This document shows positions 11,312 through 22,420 of a stretch of DNA of 64,000 bases, piece after piece. The DNA is taken from the NCBI GenBank assembly GCA_021018995.1, contig CM037588.1:82929765-82993764 (forward strand), read 5' to 3'. Positions within the stretch are counted from its first letter, which is position 1; each line of letters starts with the position of its first letter. This DNA comes from Chloranthus sessilifolius (lineage: Eukaryota > Streptophyta > Magnoliopsida > Chloranthales > Chloranthaceae). The notes below the pieces were generated by a model. It had not been told where the DNA came from and did not search any database. It saw only the letters and a program-made list of their open reading frames with translations. Both the position numbers and the translations under genes were made by a program.

Positions 11312-12043
11312 AGTCCCCTGAAGCCATGATTCCTTCAGTTAGTTCTGTGGCAATCTCTGTAATGCAATCAGGGGAGGTCCCAAGCCACAGCTAGGGTCAT
11401 ACCCAGCTGGTATCCCTAGTACCCTTGCAATGTCAGACTGGTTAAACAACATTTCAAAATTATTAAACAGTACCAACAGTGTTAGGTTCCCATCATCACC
11501 AATCTTCAACCTCATATTCTAATAAAACAACCTAACTAATCTTAGGAACACCAACTGCATTGAGGGTCTCAACAGTGGCAGCAGAGTTGCCTTACTCAGA
11601 TACTCAATGGAGGCAGAGGTCTTTGGTAGCTCCTCAAAGTAGGCTTTATCAAAAATAGTTTCAGCCTCCAGCTGGATTGCTTTTACAGAGTCAGAGGGGA
11701 CCCTAAGGTATTCATTATTTTCTTCCTCCTCAACCTCAGGGGCTACAGGGGTCACAACCTTGCCCTTTTTTTGCTTCTTCTTTGATTTTTCAAGGCTCAT
11801 AGAAGGTGGGTGCTCTCTGGACCTCTTCTTTGGGGCAGATTTCTTCTTTTCCTTTGAGATTGTGGGTTCAGCACTAGGAGAGGGCACCTCAGAGGTCTCC
11901 AATGTGGAGGCCTCTGCAATCCTTCTAGATTTCCTAGTGGCCACTAGGCTGCCACTAGGAGCATGGTCTAACATAGCTGCCAATGTATCAATGAATTTTG
12001 AACTTTTGGCCATAGGTGCTCCAAATCTCAAAACAGGGCTCAC
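11312..12043 (-). pseudogene. ORFX of element D, N-terminal part
   Basis: The likely start is the ATG at 12013 (MAKSSKFIDTLAAML); the upstream ATG at 12043 is in frame but not conserved in B. The first 100 or so residues are Ser/Lys-rich with a bipartite-like basic signal (KKKSAPKKR, then KSKKKQKKGK), suggesting nuclear targeting. A globular part follows (FDKAYFEELPKTSASIEYL, LLPLLRPS, and later VLGIPAGYDP), typical of the N-terminal half of the plant transposon protein domain in Athila-type elements. A stop after residue 174 (counted from 12043) and another near 11370 break the frame. Solo LTR G then splits it. B has a close copy of the first 60 or so residues. Confidence 0.68.
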
Positions 12044-12381
12044 AGATCTCAGAGAATGTAGAAAACTCTAAGTAGGCACCAAAAATATCACACTTCATCT
12101 TCTTTCTCTTTAATTTACTAAACCAATTAAAGCACAGAGGGAGAGTTGCAGAACTTACCCAATGCGAGCTAGGGTTCAACCTAGAAATGTGCATAGTGGC
12201 TTAAATCCCCCCAAGCCATGCTCAAAGTAACCAGGAGTAGATGGGGAGCAAAATGGTGAAAGGAAAAAGCTTTAGATGGAGTGGCTCAAGCCGTGCGAGG
12301 AACACAGAGAAAGAGGGGCTCGCTTTTAGGCAAAGAGAGATAGGGCAGAGAGAGAAAATGAAGCAAATGAGGGATTTCGCT
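12014..12381 (-). other. Leader between the internal promoter and ORFX in D
   Basis: In sense this roughly 370-nt stretch is CT-rich after the TATA box, contains a possible 5' splice site GGTAAGTTC near 12155, and ends at the ORFX ATG. The first part is well conserved with B (33300-33540), including GAACCCTAGCTC. This fits a 5' untranslated leader with an intron; splicing is inferred. Confidence 0.45.
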
Positions 12382-12760
12382 GAGTTTATAGAGCACATCC
12401 TATGGTTCATGGAGTTGGCTTAAGGCTCTCATGGAGTAGGATTGTCACGCAAATGGCTTTTAAGTCCACGAAAGGTTCTATCGCATAGCAGAACAAACTG
12501 CCTCACAGTGCCTTTCGCGGAGCTGAAGCCTTGGCTGTAGTGCGCAAGACCTTGATATGCTTCCGAGAATTGCCTCACAGTACTCGCGTAGAACACCCAG
12601 ACGACATTCTTTTCACACAAATTAAGCTCGCGGAGTAGAAAACAACTCCGCGAGACACTTTCACAGTCAGTGCTTAGCTGTTCTAGCATGTGAGGAAGCC
12701 AAAAGACGGCTCGCGTAGCAAATCCAAGCCTTCCAACTCAGCGAGATAGTATTTCTTGCA
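12382..12760 (-). promoter_or_regulatory. Candidate internal promoter of D: TATA box plus CGCG word array
   Basis: In sense, CTCTATAAACTC at 12393-12382 looks like a TATA box about 370 nt before the ORFX ATG. Upstream (12440-12760) is an array of CGCG words such as CTTTCGCGGAGC, CTCGCGTAG and CTCGCGGAG, the same vocabulary as in the LTR U3. It includes a perfect 10-bp inverted repeat, CTCGCGGAGT...ACTCCGCGAG (12627-12654). B has the same TATA box and array at 33541-33890. Promoter activity is inferred from layout and conservation. Confidence 0.5.
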
Positions 12761-13169
12761 TAGCTTTCCCTCGTTTAGTCTCAATGCAGCACATTGGTTG
12801 GTGCCTCCTGCTGCTGTGCACCCAACCACTGTGCATGAGCACCAAGCCTCAAACAGGTGCTTCATTTCACTCATGAAAAGCTTATATCTATTTCTAATCA
12901 GTTGTTCATCAATATTGTAGAATTGTAAAAGTAGTTTGTTTTTTAGCTCCTTTTCATGCAAAATAGGATCAGGATATCTCGGCCATTCATCAACAAACAC
13001 ACAGCTGATTCAGATGATACAAAGGCTCATGTTTTCATTCACAAATAATTAAAACACAGACAAAGCAAAACAATCAAACCAACATAACACACAAAACACA
13101 AATGACAGAATTTTAAAGAACACAATTCAACATAAAATTTTCCATACATATGATACAATTATTACCACT

Positions 13170-14533
13170 ATATGTCTCACTTGGCACTAGCTTCCTCCTG
13201 AGTAGAGGATGCATCACCGATCATAAACTGACCTTTTGGGTTTGTCAGGGCTGACTAGGCAATTTTCCTTCCTCCCTCCTGTTCAGAGCATTACAGATCT
13301 GACCAAGCTGGTCCTCAATCCTTTGGATACTTTGTCCATGAGAATTGACAGTTTACACCAAGCTCCCCAAATTCTGCATTGAAGCCATCATCTACTCTTC
13401 AAATGAAGAGGACCTGGGCTGTTGTGGGGGCAGAGTTAACTGGTTAGACTGTTGGGCAAGTAATAGGAAATTTTGCCTTGGTGGATAACCTTGAGTAAAC
13501 TGGTGTTGGGATCTGTAAGGAGCTACCATCTACTGCTGCTGGGGTTGAGGATATGAGTCTTGTCTCCACCTCAGATTTTAGTGGTTCCTCCAAGAATACC
13601 CAGCAGGCTGCTGCCCAAAGGTTTGAGCAGCATTGGCATGCTCCATGACAATATCCAAAAATTGGTTAGTAGATGGACAATCATGAATAGAATGTATGGG
13701 GGAATGGCATAATAGACATGCTTCCTCCACCTGTGCAACCATCCGAGGTTGCATCACATTCATCAATTTCTCAAACTTCAAGCTCAGGTTGTTCACCTTC
13801 CTCTCCAGATCATCTTACACCTTCACTTCATATATTCCACCTCTAGGGGTGGCCTCTTTCACCATCTTACCTAGAATTTGACTGTCATTGCGTGACAGAG
13901 ACTCCTACTGCATAGAATTCTCTCCTATTATGTCAAACAGCTCCCATGCTTCCTCAGCTGTCTTATGGAGGTAGCTACCACCACCGGAAGCATCCACCAT
14001 ATCCATACTCTTGGCATTAATTCCTTAATAAAACACTTAAACAAGTTGCCACATTAGGATTTGGTGGTGGGGGCATTGTTTTAACATCTGCTGGAATCTT
14101 TCTCAAGCTTCATCAAAGCTCTCAATTGAGGATTGAGTGAATGACTGAATATTTGTCCTCATCTGGCATATTTTGTTCATGAGAAAAATTTAGCCAGGAA
14201 TTTGGTTTGAAGGTCACTCCATGACTATATGTTGTTGGCAGGGAGCTTTGACAGCCAAATACTGGCTTTGTACTTTAATGAGAAAGGAAAAGGCCTCAAT
14301 TTAGTGAACTCAGACCCCAAGCTAGCAATGTTGAAGGTAGTGCAAAGTGCTAAAAACTGGTCAATATGCTTGTAAGGATCTTCTCTACTCAGCCCATGAA
14401 ATAAAGGCAGTATATTGATGGTGGAGGATTTAATTTCATAGTTCCTCTCAACAAAGGGAAACTGAATGCAGAAGGGAGAAGTGTACTCCCCAGGTGCATT
14501 GTATTCCTTTAATGTCCTCTGCCTCTCAGCCAT
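13170..14533 (-). pseudogene. gag: Gag of element D (Athila-like), broken
   Basis: The ATG at 14533 starts MAERQRTLKEY, the same start as in A and B; an upstream in-frame extension exists but is leader. The capsid-like region holds SPFCIQFP, DPYKHIDQFLALCTTFNIA and FPFSLK motifs typical of Athila/Tat Gag. Near 13720 a CCHC zinc knuckle C-LL-C-HSPI-H-SIHD-C is intact (CX2CX4HX4C). A Gln/Pro-rich segment and a conserved tail follow. Several stops and frame changes (for example after 14225 and near 13577) mean no full protein can be made. Gag packages the RNA into virus-like particles in the cytoplasm. Confidence 0.85.
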
Positions 14534-14966
14534 GGTAGTTGGTTCAGTCTCAATAGCAGGGCCCTGGTTGGTGTGCCTAGGCCTATGTATCCTTTCCACC
14601 TTTAGATTTGAGGGTTCTAAGTTAGGGTTTAAGGACCTTCTACCGAGCATACACTCCCCAACAGTAATGAAAATGCTTACAAGCACACAGAAAGAATTTC
14701 AAATAAGAAAAATAATAACTACATAGATTTACACTAAACAAAATAACTGGAGATTCAACATAACTGGCATGAAATTTAGGGGAAAGAAAGTGCAAACAGA
14801 GCTAGCGACACTCCACTTGCAGCTCTAGCTTTTCCCTTCTTCTGATGTCCATTTCTGCAAAATTCCATAAAGAATCAGTAGTACTTTCATTTTAGATTAA
14901 ACACAACTACCAAGAATGTGTTAGTCTAAGTTATAGTACAACTCAGGTCTACTAAAAAGATCAATA

Positions 14967-14984
14967 TCCCCAACAACGGCACCA
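14967..14984 (-). other. Primer binding site of element D
   Basis: In sense it reads TGGTGCCGTTGTTGGGGA, matching the 3' end complement of plant tRNA-Asp(GUC) (TGGCGCCGTTGCCGGGGA) except for two transitions. It lies 6 bp from the 5' LTR, as in A, B and C. Confidence 0.88.
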
Positions 14985-14990
14985 AAAACT

Positions 14991-17900
14991 TGTTGATGTT
15001 CTTTTGAGACTCTTACTGTTATTTTATTAAGAACAGTGGAGAGAATAAATCAAAAGTGGGGAATTGGAAATGGGTCAACACAATAAGTCTGAAATAAACA
15101 CAGTCCTGCACGATTCAGGGTCTATTGTAGTAAGTTTTGATAAGTAAGAGTTTTTCCCACAGAGAAATTGATCTAGAACCTAAAATGGGCTATAATAGTA
15201 GGCCTCCAAATCTGACTACAGATCTGACAATCCTAAAGAAAGGGAGTTAGGTGTCACGACTACACTAAATTAATCCTAAAAGCAGAGAAATGAAATATAG
15301 CCCTATCTTAAAGAAAGGGTTTAGAAGAAGATGGTGGTAGTGTATGCTAAAATAAAATTCAAAAATTATGAGAAGTAAGCAAGTTAAGCTAGAGTCAATG
15401 ATGCAGTAATGTAACTCAGATTTAGTCTGTCTCTGCAATGCTCCTTGCTGAGAAGCTATTAAAAGTCTCAACAAGGTATAAGCTCCTAGTTGAACCCATG
15501 CCATTTAGGGCGCTCTTAGGGCTATACTCTGTCTACTATAATGGTCACAGGGTATCCGATAGAGTCTGTTAAAACCCATTAGTTAAACCATAAATTTGCT
15601 AATCTAATCCAGAAGAGTGGACAGATCATTTCCACAGCCACTAGACCAGCTCTAGCCATGAATACTATTGCAGTACTTGTTAAGACCTAAAAAGTACCAC
15701 TTTTCACCCCTTAACTTAATCTCTGTTAAACCCTTAATCATTTAATAAATGTGTTTTAAGTCTATTCTGTAGGTAATAAGCAGCAGCTGCAAATAAACCC
15801 CTAACCATGCCAAGAAGCCTACTGGTGACCCAGAAGCCCCTCAGAAATGTGAAGGTTAAACCCAGATAGAGAATTGGCTGCAGCAGAGGCACAGCAAAGC
15901 AGAAACAAATCAAAGAGAATGCCTCGCGCTGATGTCGTAGGGCTCAATCAAATCAGAAAGAATACATCGTGCAGTTGTCGCAGGCTTCTGAAGGGAGCAC
16001 CCCAACCGGTCGCGCAGTCTTCGTGCCGTTCGCACACAGATGGGTGTCAGCAGGGAGTAAAAATACACTTCGCGAGGCTCAGTCTTAAGCGCTCGCGAAG
16101 TACTCGCACAATCTCGCGCAGCTCAAGAGATGAGTCTTCAAGCTTCACGCGATTCACTGAATGGAGGGAGCTCCAGGCATTCTAGCGCGCGACTGTCACG
16201 CAGTGGCCGAGGGACACACACTTTCAAGGAACTGCTTGCGCGATCCAGAAGCCTATGTACTTTGTTCTCTTTGCGAGGATCGCCACGGGATTCATTGGGG
16301 ATTGAACTACGCACGTAATTTCTGTGCCATTCAAATGGAAAGACCAATCCCGCAACTACAAAACCATCCCCGCGATGACCCAAGTACCAACCTCGCGACT
16401 CCAAGAGCTTCAAGTCAAAGCAACCTCGTGACACCAATTCTACCATGTGGTAAGACCTACAAACCTTTTCTACCCAGTGAGGATCGGGTTCTAAACTTCT
16501 CCCCACTTCTGCAAGGGCAATCTAGGAATCTCCAGCGATTAGGGCAAGCACTGTAATGCTCCAATCCCTGTGCACATGCCCCGAGGCATCTAAGGGACAA
16601 GAATGGTCCACAATTGCATTGATGAAATTAGGGTTTTCTTAACCCTAATTCAGAGAGAACCGACTGCTATATAAGCCTAAGCCTAGCTTAGGTTTAAAGA
16701 ACTTTTGATCGACTTTTGTCTTGACTTCTGTGCTTCTTCTTGAAACCGACTGTAGAAATTATAGTAGGCTAAGGTTAGGGTTTAGGAGTTTTCTTTTTCC
16801 TTTTTCCTTCTCTCCATAGTCCAGCACTTGCTGGCTATGCCTTTTGTATGATTATTTGATATAGATTTTAATGGAGTTTTTGTAATAGGATCTGTTGCAT
16901 GTTTGGGATGGTGTTTTCATTGTGAGTTGTGTTGTACAAGACTGCTGCCTTGAGATCCTCCATTGCTAAGTTATTTTGTAAGCAATGGAGGATTGCTTTT
17001 AAGGTTTTATTTAGATCCAAGTGACCTATGTGTCCAGATTAGGCACATTACAGGCCTTCCCCCACCACAAGATCTACTAAATCTGAATTCCCATGGGAGC
17101 TTGCGTTGGTAGCCCTATGAACATGGTGGCGGCAGCAATGTTCTTGTCCTGTCTTAGACCATTATGAGGAGGATAGCCTCTGTGGATAGTCTGTGACCAT
17201 TCAAGTGGACAGATTATAGCCCTAGGGTGAGGCCAATTCATAGAACTAAGACAGATTCTTCTTCTCTGCACTTATGCTTGTAGCCTTGTGAGAGATTGTG
17301 CAGAGACAGACTCCCCTATATTTGTATAGACCCACCATCAGATTGCAGATCTGTTTTAACTCTAGAGATTATAGGCTTGTGATTGGATCACTGTTGCCTT
17401 TCTAAAATAGTGAACAGCCAAGCTTAAAAGCTAGTACTCAAACTCTTGCTGATCCTGTGTGTCCAGGCTCGTGCACTTTGTAGGCCTAGCCCCACACACA
17501 AAACTTTAGAGGTTGAAGTCCCTATGGATTCTTGAGCTTGTAGCCTGGATGAAGTAGTGCCTACAATGATAATCTTGTTCTGACCCATCTCTGGATTGTG
17601 GTTCCCCTATTGGATAGTCTGTGACTATTTAAGTGGATAGGTTATAGCCATAAGGGATTGGATCATGGCACAGGGGTGAGTTGGATCCTTTCTCCTCTTT
17701 GGTGATAATGTAGCCATTGGACAGGACTTCTATAGCAGCAGATCTGAGTCTGAGTTATAAGACCTATCAGATCTGTACCTAATAACATACTTCTCACCCT
17801 TTTATATTTATTTTCTCACACTCCACCCTCTTTCTTAACCCTTTCTGTAGTTTAGACATTAAGTTACCTTAGGATTTAGATTATAGTGACCGTAAATCCC

Positions 17901-20179
17901 CTTCCATTTAGGATTGCCAGATCTGTAGTCAGATCTGGAGAGCCTACTAAAGATAGCTCCCTTGGAGCTTTAGATCAGCCTTCCCTGTGGGACAAACTCT
18001 TACTTATCAAAACTTGCTACAACAGGCTCTGTATCTTGTAGGACTGTGCATATTTTAGGCTTGCTGCTCCGTAGTTTTCACTCCACCTTTCATTCATTTT
18101 CATTCACCCCATTCTTATCACTGTCTCCAATAAAGTCAGTAGCAAGTACATAAAATATCCTAACAGTACAATGTAATGCCAGTGCTACAAGCTCCCTAGA
18201 TATGCGTACAGACCTGGCTGACATCCATAGGTATTCTAACCCATGAGATCCTAAGTGCTTTCCTAAGGCTTACTACTCACTAGTGCCTACAAAAAGGACC
18301 ATGCAACAAGTTGAAAAAGGCCTTTAGCTTAGCTAGTCATTTCTACAAATAGCCTGCAATGACTTAGTCTCAAGCTACAATTACTATAAGAGATCATATC
18401 TAACATCTGATATCGATTAGGTAGAACATAAGGGAGCCAGTTACTGTACAAACCTCCTCACAAGGCTCTAGAAGCTCACGTGCAGGGGAGAAGAATCCTT
18501 CTCAAAAATGTAGATGGACACAACCTTAGGGCTATACTCTGTCCACTTGAATGGTCATAGGGTATCCCATTGGTCTGTCCATCCCACGGAGTCCTGAGAA
18601 AGAACATGAAAACTATTGCAACCACCATGGTCCACAGGCCTCCAAGCTCCCTAGATCTCACTACAGATCCAGCATTGCTTTTCATGTGTCTATCAAACCA
18701 AGGGAAATCAGATGGTAAATAATAGACCTACTAGAAACTAAATGGACTAGTCCCAAATAAATGAATCAATAGACATCTAAAGAAACTATAAGATCTATAG
18801 ATTTGATTAAGCATTAAAATAGCAGTTCATTGATAACAGCAAAACTTACAATGAACTGTCTCCTGGCTAGAGCCTATACACAATTGCTCATCCACAATCC
18901 CAATGTATACAAAAATCTTTTATAAATTGAAACAAAACTAAACCTAGCTGCTTACAGGGGGATTAGCCAATAAGTGCTGAGCTAAGAGAGAAGAGAAATA
19001 GGAAAAAGAGGTGATCAAACCCTAACCCTAACCTGCTAAAGCTCTCAGCCGACAGAGGATGAAGGAATGATAAAAGATAATAAGCTTTAAGTGCAGCTTA
19101 TATATTTTGTCAAAACGGCCTTGGCTCTAAAGAGACTAACCATAATTTTTCCACCAGACGTGGCACTGTTACAACCCTTGACTATCTCGAGATGTGCGCT
19201 TTCAAATCTACACCTCAGGAAGTGTACCCTAGCCTTGGGAAATTCTCAAAAGGTCCCTGAGTTAAAACTGAGAAGTGGAGAACCCACGCTTCGTTGGGCT
19301 GGCAGCTATTTTAGTTTACTCACGCAGTTGCTTTGCCTTCATGGAGATGCCTTTAGCTGATGGGAAGGGCTCATTCGTGCAGTAAGCCATTAGTGAATTG
19401 CACAGTTGCTTCGCATCGCAGTGTTATCGCGGAGATGATCTGGAGAGCCAGGGTGTTTCACATAGCAGAGCTTTAGGAGCTCTCTCTCTCGCTAAGTACT
19501 GGCACAGGTGGGCTCCTGCACTCGCATAGTAACTTGTAAGGCTCTAGAGTGCATGAGATCTGCGCGAAGGGGAATTTTGGGCGCCTCGCTCTTCCAGGGC
19601 CATGCAAGAACTCCGCGAGGTGACTTTTTGTTCTCTATGCATATGGGCTCACTGTGTTTCTCGCACAGCTGCTTTGAGGCTTGATCTCCGGGAGAGCTTC
19701 GCGACCACAAATTCTGAAGGTTTTACACTGTGAGATCTTTGCGATGTCTTTACAGGTCTCCTCTTGACTGCACGGCATATCTGTGTAAGAGCTTCTTCCA
19801 CTACATCTTTAGCTTCACGAGGAGGCTTCTTAACTCTGCAAGGTCTATTTCTTGACACTCTGCTGCACAACACTTCCTGCTGTTGTAGCAACCTTCCTTC
19901 TCAGCTGACTTCAGTCATCTGCTAAACTTTAGGTCAATGATGATCAACAACAGTGAGTCACCATGGTGAGCACTACCAAGGTGTTCCATTAGGCTTTGGC
20001 TCGGCTATCATCTTTGCTTGTATTCTCTCTCTTTTGTGCCAAAAGGCAAGGAGTTTGTATTAAGATGCACATTTTATTACTAACTACAAAACATACTTAA
20101 CAAATGATTATTAGTGGGCTTCATGGTCCATCAAAGCCTAGGTTAAGAGGTGAAAAGTGGTACTTTTTAGTACATAACA
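14991..20179 (-). repeat. Element D 5' LTR (right copy), split by solo LTR E
   Basis: The LTR is in two parts, 14991-15677 and 18171-20179, together 2696 bp. It matches the left copy block for block: U5 block near 15115-15165, CTGTCCAC-type motifs (15529 and 18539), TATA box (19105-19096), ACGTGGC near 19160 and a CGCG array (19250-19850). The right end is ATAACA at 20174-20179. Its subterminal hairpin has one change (20151-20169). Confidence 0.9.
15678..18165 (+). mobile_element. Solo LTR E inserted in the 5' LTR of D
   Basis: A 2488-bp plus-strand LTR with TGTTAAG...CCTAACA ends and target duplications GTACT (15673-15677) and GTACA (18166-18170). The sister site in the left LTR of D (about 3150) shows the empty target. 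It contains the subterminal hairpin with one mismatch (15688-15706), a CpG-rich CGCG word array (15915-16440), AACCCTAA (16641-16648), a TATA box (16668-16675), two CTGTGACCATT-type motifs (near 17190 and 17620) and the U5 block (17986-18035). No internal region remains. Its words keep more CpG than those of D, which suggests a younger insertion. Confidence 0.9.
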
Positions 20180-20184
20180 ATAGC

Positions 20185-20370
20185 GCAAGCGCTTCCGCTA
20201 GACTACTTGTGACATCGCTGAGTAAAATAAGATGAAATAAAAAAATTTTACAAATTATGCATTCGAAGGTTTCATTCATAACTCAAAATTATTTCTTTAC
20301 ATCTTCTTTCCTTACACTATCTCTATTTATCGTAAATGGGTCTGATGAAATTTATGATGGTTCTGATATA
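20185..20370. other. Host DNA right of element D
   Basis: This continues the host sequence interrupted at 2482. It opens with CGCAAGCGCTTCCGC-type words and then becomes AT-rich. No gene is supported. Confidence 0.5.
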
Positions 20371-20436
20371 TTGGACGATCTAACAGACCCTGATACAGCC
20401 CTTGATGAGGTCACCGCAAGCATCCGTACGAGCAAG
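20371..20436 (+). repeat. DEV-box repeat, copy 1 (possibly coding)
   Basis: A block of about 50 bp recurs at 20922-20971 and, in its second half, at 22774-22815. Translated on the plus strand the copies share the pattern [DN]EV[IT]A, and copies 1 and 3 continue with similar Ile-Arg-x-Ser-Lys runs. It may be a fragment of a duplicated coding exon. I do not recognise the protein. Confidence 0.45.
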
Positions 20437-20569
20437 GTCTTCCCGGAGATTCAGTACTTTTCTTATGAAAAATTTTAAAGTAAGCTTTGGTACTAGTGCA
20501 TCTACCTTCTTCTTTTTCCATGTAGGCATTTGAAAGAATTGGAAACCGCGTGTCCAGAGTGGGTCGAGA

Positions 20570-20910
20570 TAGTAGAGATGAGGAGGCTGAGGCCGAGGCG
20601 GCATGAAGGTGGGAATGAAGGGAGCATGAAGAAGGGAATGAAGGAAGGAGCATTTTCGGAGAAAGGGAGGAGCAAGGGTAAGAAGGAAAAGTGAGGAATT
20701 GAGGAAGGGCAAGAAGGAGAAGTAAAGAATTGAGGAAGGGAAAGAAGAAGTGAAGAATTGACGAAGGGTAAGCAAGAAAGATAAAGAAGGAAAGGAGCAG
20801 CTAGTGTGCAAGGGTAAGTAGGAAAGAGAAAGAAGGGAAGAGGAGCATTGGGAGGTAGAGCATCATCGGAGAAAGGCAGGAGCAAGGGAAAAAAGGAAAG
20901 ATAATGAAGG
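20570..20910. repeat. GA-rich minisatellite
   Basis: A purine-rich stretch made of variants of GAAGAATTGAGGAAGGGTAAG and GGAGCATTTTCGGAGAAAGG, with repeat spacing of roughly 40-60 bp. Open frames on the minus strand here are Phe/Ser/Pro-rich translations of the repeat and are not called. Confidence 0.65.
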
Positions 20911-21167
20911 GAGGTGATGCATTGGACGATCTAGCAGACCATGATTCAGCCATTGATGAGGTCATCGCAAGTGGAGGTTGTGATTATGGTGGAAGAGGAA
21001 GAAGTGGAGGATCATTAGAGACGACAGCCAGCCCGCTGTCGTCGGGGATGTCGAGAACCAAACAATCATATGAACTAATACAACGCCAATGCGCAAGACT
21101 GTGGCTCATCTGCAAACGGGTGAGACACATTTCCCCTTGGCCTGAAGAAGATGAAATAATAATCTAA
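20904..21167 (+). other. Open frame containing DEV-box copy 2
   Basis: An 87-codon frame runs from ATG at 20904 to a stop at 21167. It starts in the DEV-box repeat (20922-20971), continues with a Gly/Arg/Ser-rich part, and ends acidic. It has no recognised domain and no clear promoter. It may be a decayed exon; confidence that it is a real protein is low. Confidence 0.2.
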
Positions 21168-21279
21168 GGAGATACAGAAGAAGAAAAAGAGTGGACGCTT
21201 TGAGGTCCTTTCAATAGAAATTTTATTATGCAACCTCATTAAATAGACTATTGTGGTGCATTGCTGCTTCATATTTATT

Positions 21280-21545
21280 GCATACAGTTGTTCATATTCC
21301 AAGAGGTGTGTCATCACTTCTAAGCAGGGTGTTAGTGGCATTACGATTTTCGAGGGGTGTGCTATCTTTTCTAGAGGACTTTGATCGACGCGTCATCTCC
21401 CTGTGTTGTTCATATTCCAAGCAACGTGTCTTCGTTTCTAAGTGGTGTGTCAGTGGCATTACGATTTTCGAGGGGTGTTGTGTTGTCTTTTCCTATGGAC
21501 TTGGGTTTGACACATCATCTCCTTGTATTATTCATATTTCAATAC
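21280..21545. repeat. Two tandem ~120-bp repeats
   Basis: Two adjacent units (about 21288-21404 and 21406-21528) share GTTCATATTCCAAG, a TTCTAAG stretch, GTGGCATTACGATTTTCGAG, GGGTGT and CATCTCC in the same order. A third partial match (GAAGGGGTGTGCTATTTT...) lies near 21855-21910. No protein is supported. Confidence 0.65.
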
Positions 21546-21629
21546 AAAGTGCCGTTTAGACTTCCGTCTCAGCTATCCAATAGAAACCGACTCATAATGA
21601 AGCATTGTCACGGCCACAAAGAGTAACTG

Positions 21630-22420
21630 CACTTTCAAAAGAAGCGTCATCGCTTCATAAAGGAAGTGTCATCGCCACAAGGTCAAATAAAATTACATCT
21701 ATATCGAAGTGTCATAGCTTAAAACTCGAAGCGTCATGGGAAAGGGCAGAGCATAAGTTATCCCTAATATTCAGTGTTTTTTATTAAAAGCACTGAGACT
21801 TATTGATAAAAGCATCGGCACTTTATTAGGAAGCGTCGTCGCGTCATGTTCGAAGGGGTGTGCTATTTTTTGCCGAGGACTTCATTTCGACACGTATCTC
21901 CCTGTCTCAAAAATGATTCCCAAGGAGCTTCAAATTGTAGATTTTATTATATTTTTGCCCGGTCTTATCCAACATTAATTATTCCAACGCTAGCTCTAAT
22001 TACACGTATCTTCTGAAAATAATAATGCCTCTAGGTTGAAGTGCTAGCTCTAATTACAAGTGTTATCGCTTCATATAGGAAGTGTCTTCGATTCTAATTT
22101 GAAGCATCACCACATGATATCCGAAGTGTCATCACTAAAAATTCGACGCGTCATCACTTCTAATTCGTTGCAGATTATGTTATATTTTTATGCGGTCTTA
22201 TCTAACATTAATTATTGCTCGTATCATAATAAAAATACCTTATTTCTTATAAAATATGAAAAAGCCTTTTAGCCTTCCGTCAGTTTAATTTTTTTACCAT
22301 ATCCTTTCTTTTATTTTCTACATCGTTAAAAGGGACAGTGCCTCAGCTAGCCTTACGTTCATGCCGCTTGGTCAATGATTTGGCCCTAATATTCAGAGCG
22401 ATGTTGCTTCATTGACTATA
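21630..22420. repeat. GAAGCG hairpin word cluster
   Basis: The cluster includes an exact hairpin GAAGCG-TCAT-CGCTTC at 21641-21656 and many decayed forms to about 22415. Two copies of an AT-rich phrase ending GGTCTTATCCAACATTAATT lie near 21935-21980 and 22165-22215; a weaker match is near 61350-61380 and a related one near 1150. No gene is visible. Confidence 0.65.

Larger units (their letters stand above)
2488..20179 (-). mobile_element. Element D: Ty3/gypsy Athila-like retrotransposon with gag and ORFX, no pol
   Basis: D reads on the minus strand, so its 5' LTR is on the right. It has two LTRs of about 2.68 and 2.70 kb with TGTT...AACA ends, a tRNA-Asp type PBS, a PPT, a gag and a long second ORF (ORFX). 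No protease, RT or integrase is found, so D must have relied on Pol from a relative. Flanking target duplications are ACAGC (2483-2487) and ATAGC (20180-20184), differing by one transition. Two later insertions sit inside: solo LTR G in ORFX and solo LTR E in the 5' LTR. Without them D is about 13.1 kb. Stops and frameshifts show it is dead. Confidence 0.93.

Noticed and set aside
12683-13000. A 105-codon frame between gag and the internal promoter of D
   Set aside because: The matching part of B is not open, and half of it lies in the CGCG array; it is probably non-coding.
15678-18165. E as a complete plus-strand element
   Set aside because: It has one LTR with target duplications and no PBS, PPT or interior, so solo LTR fits better.
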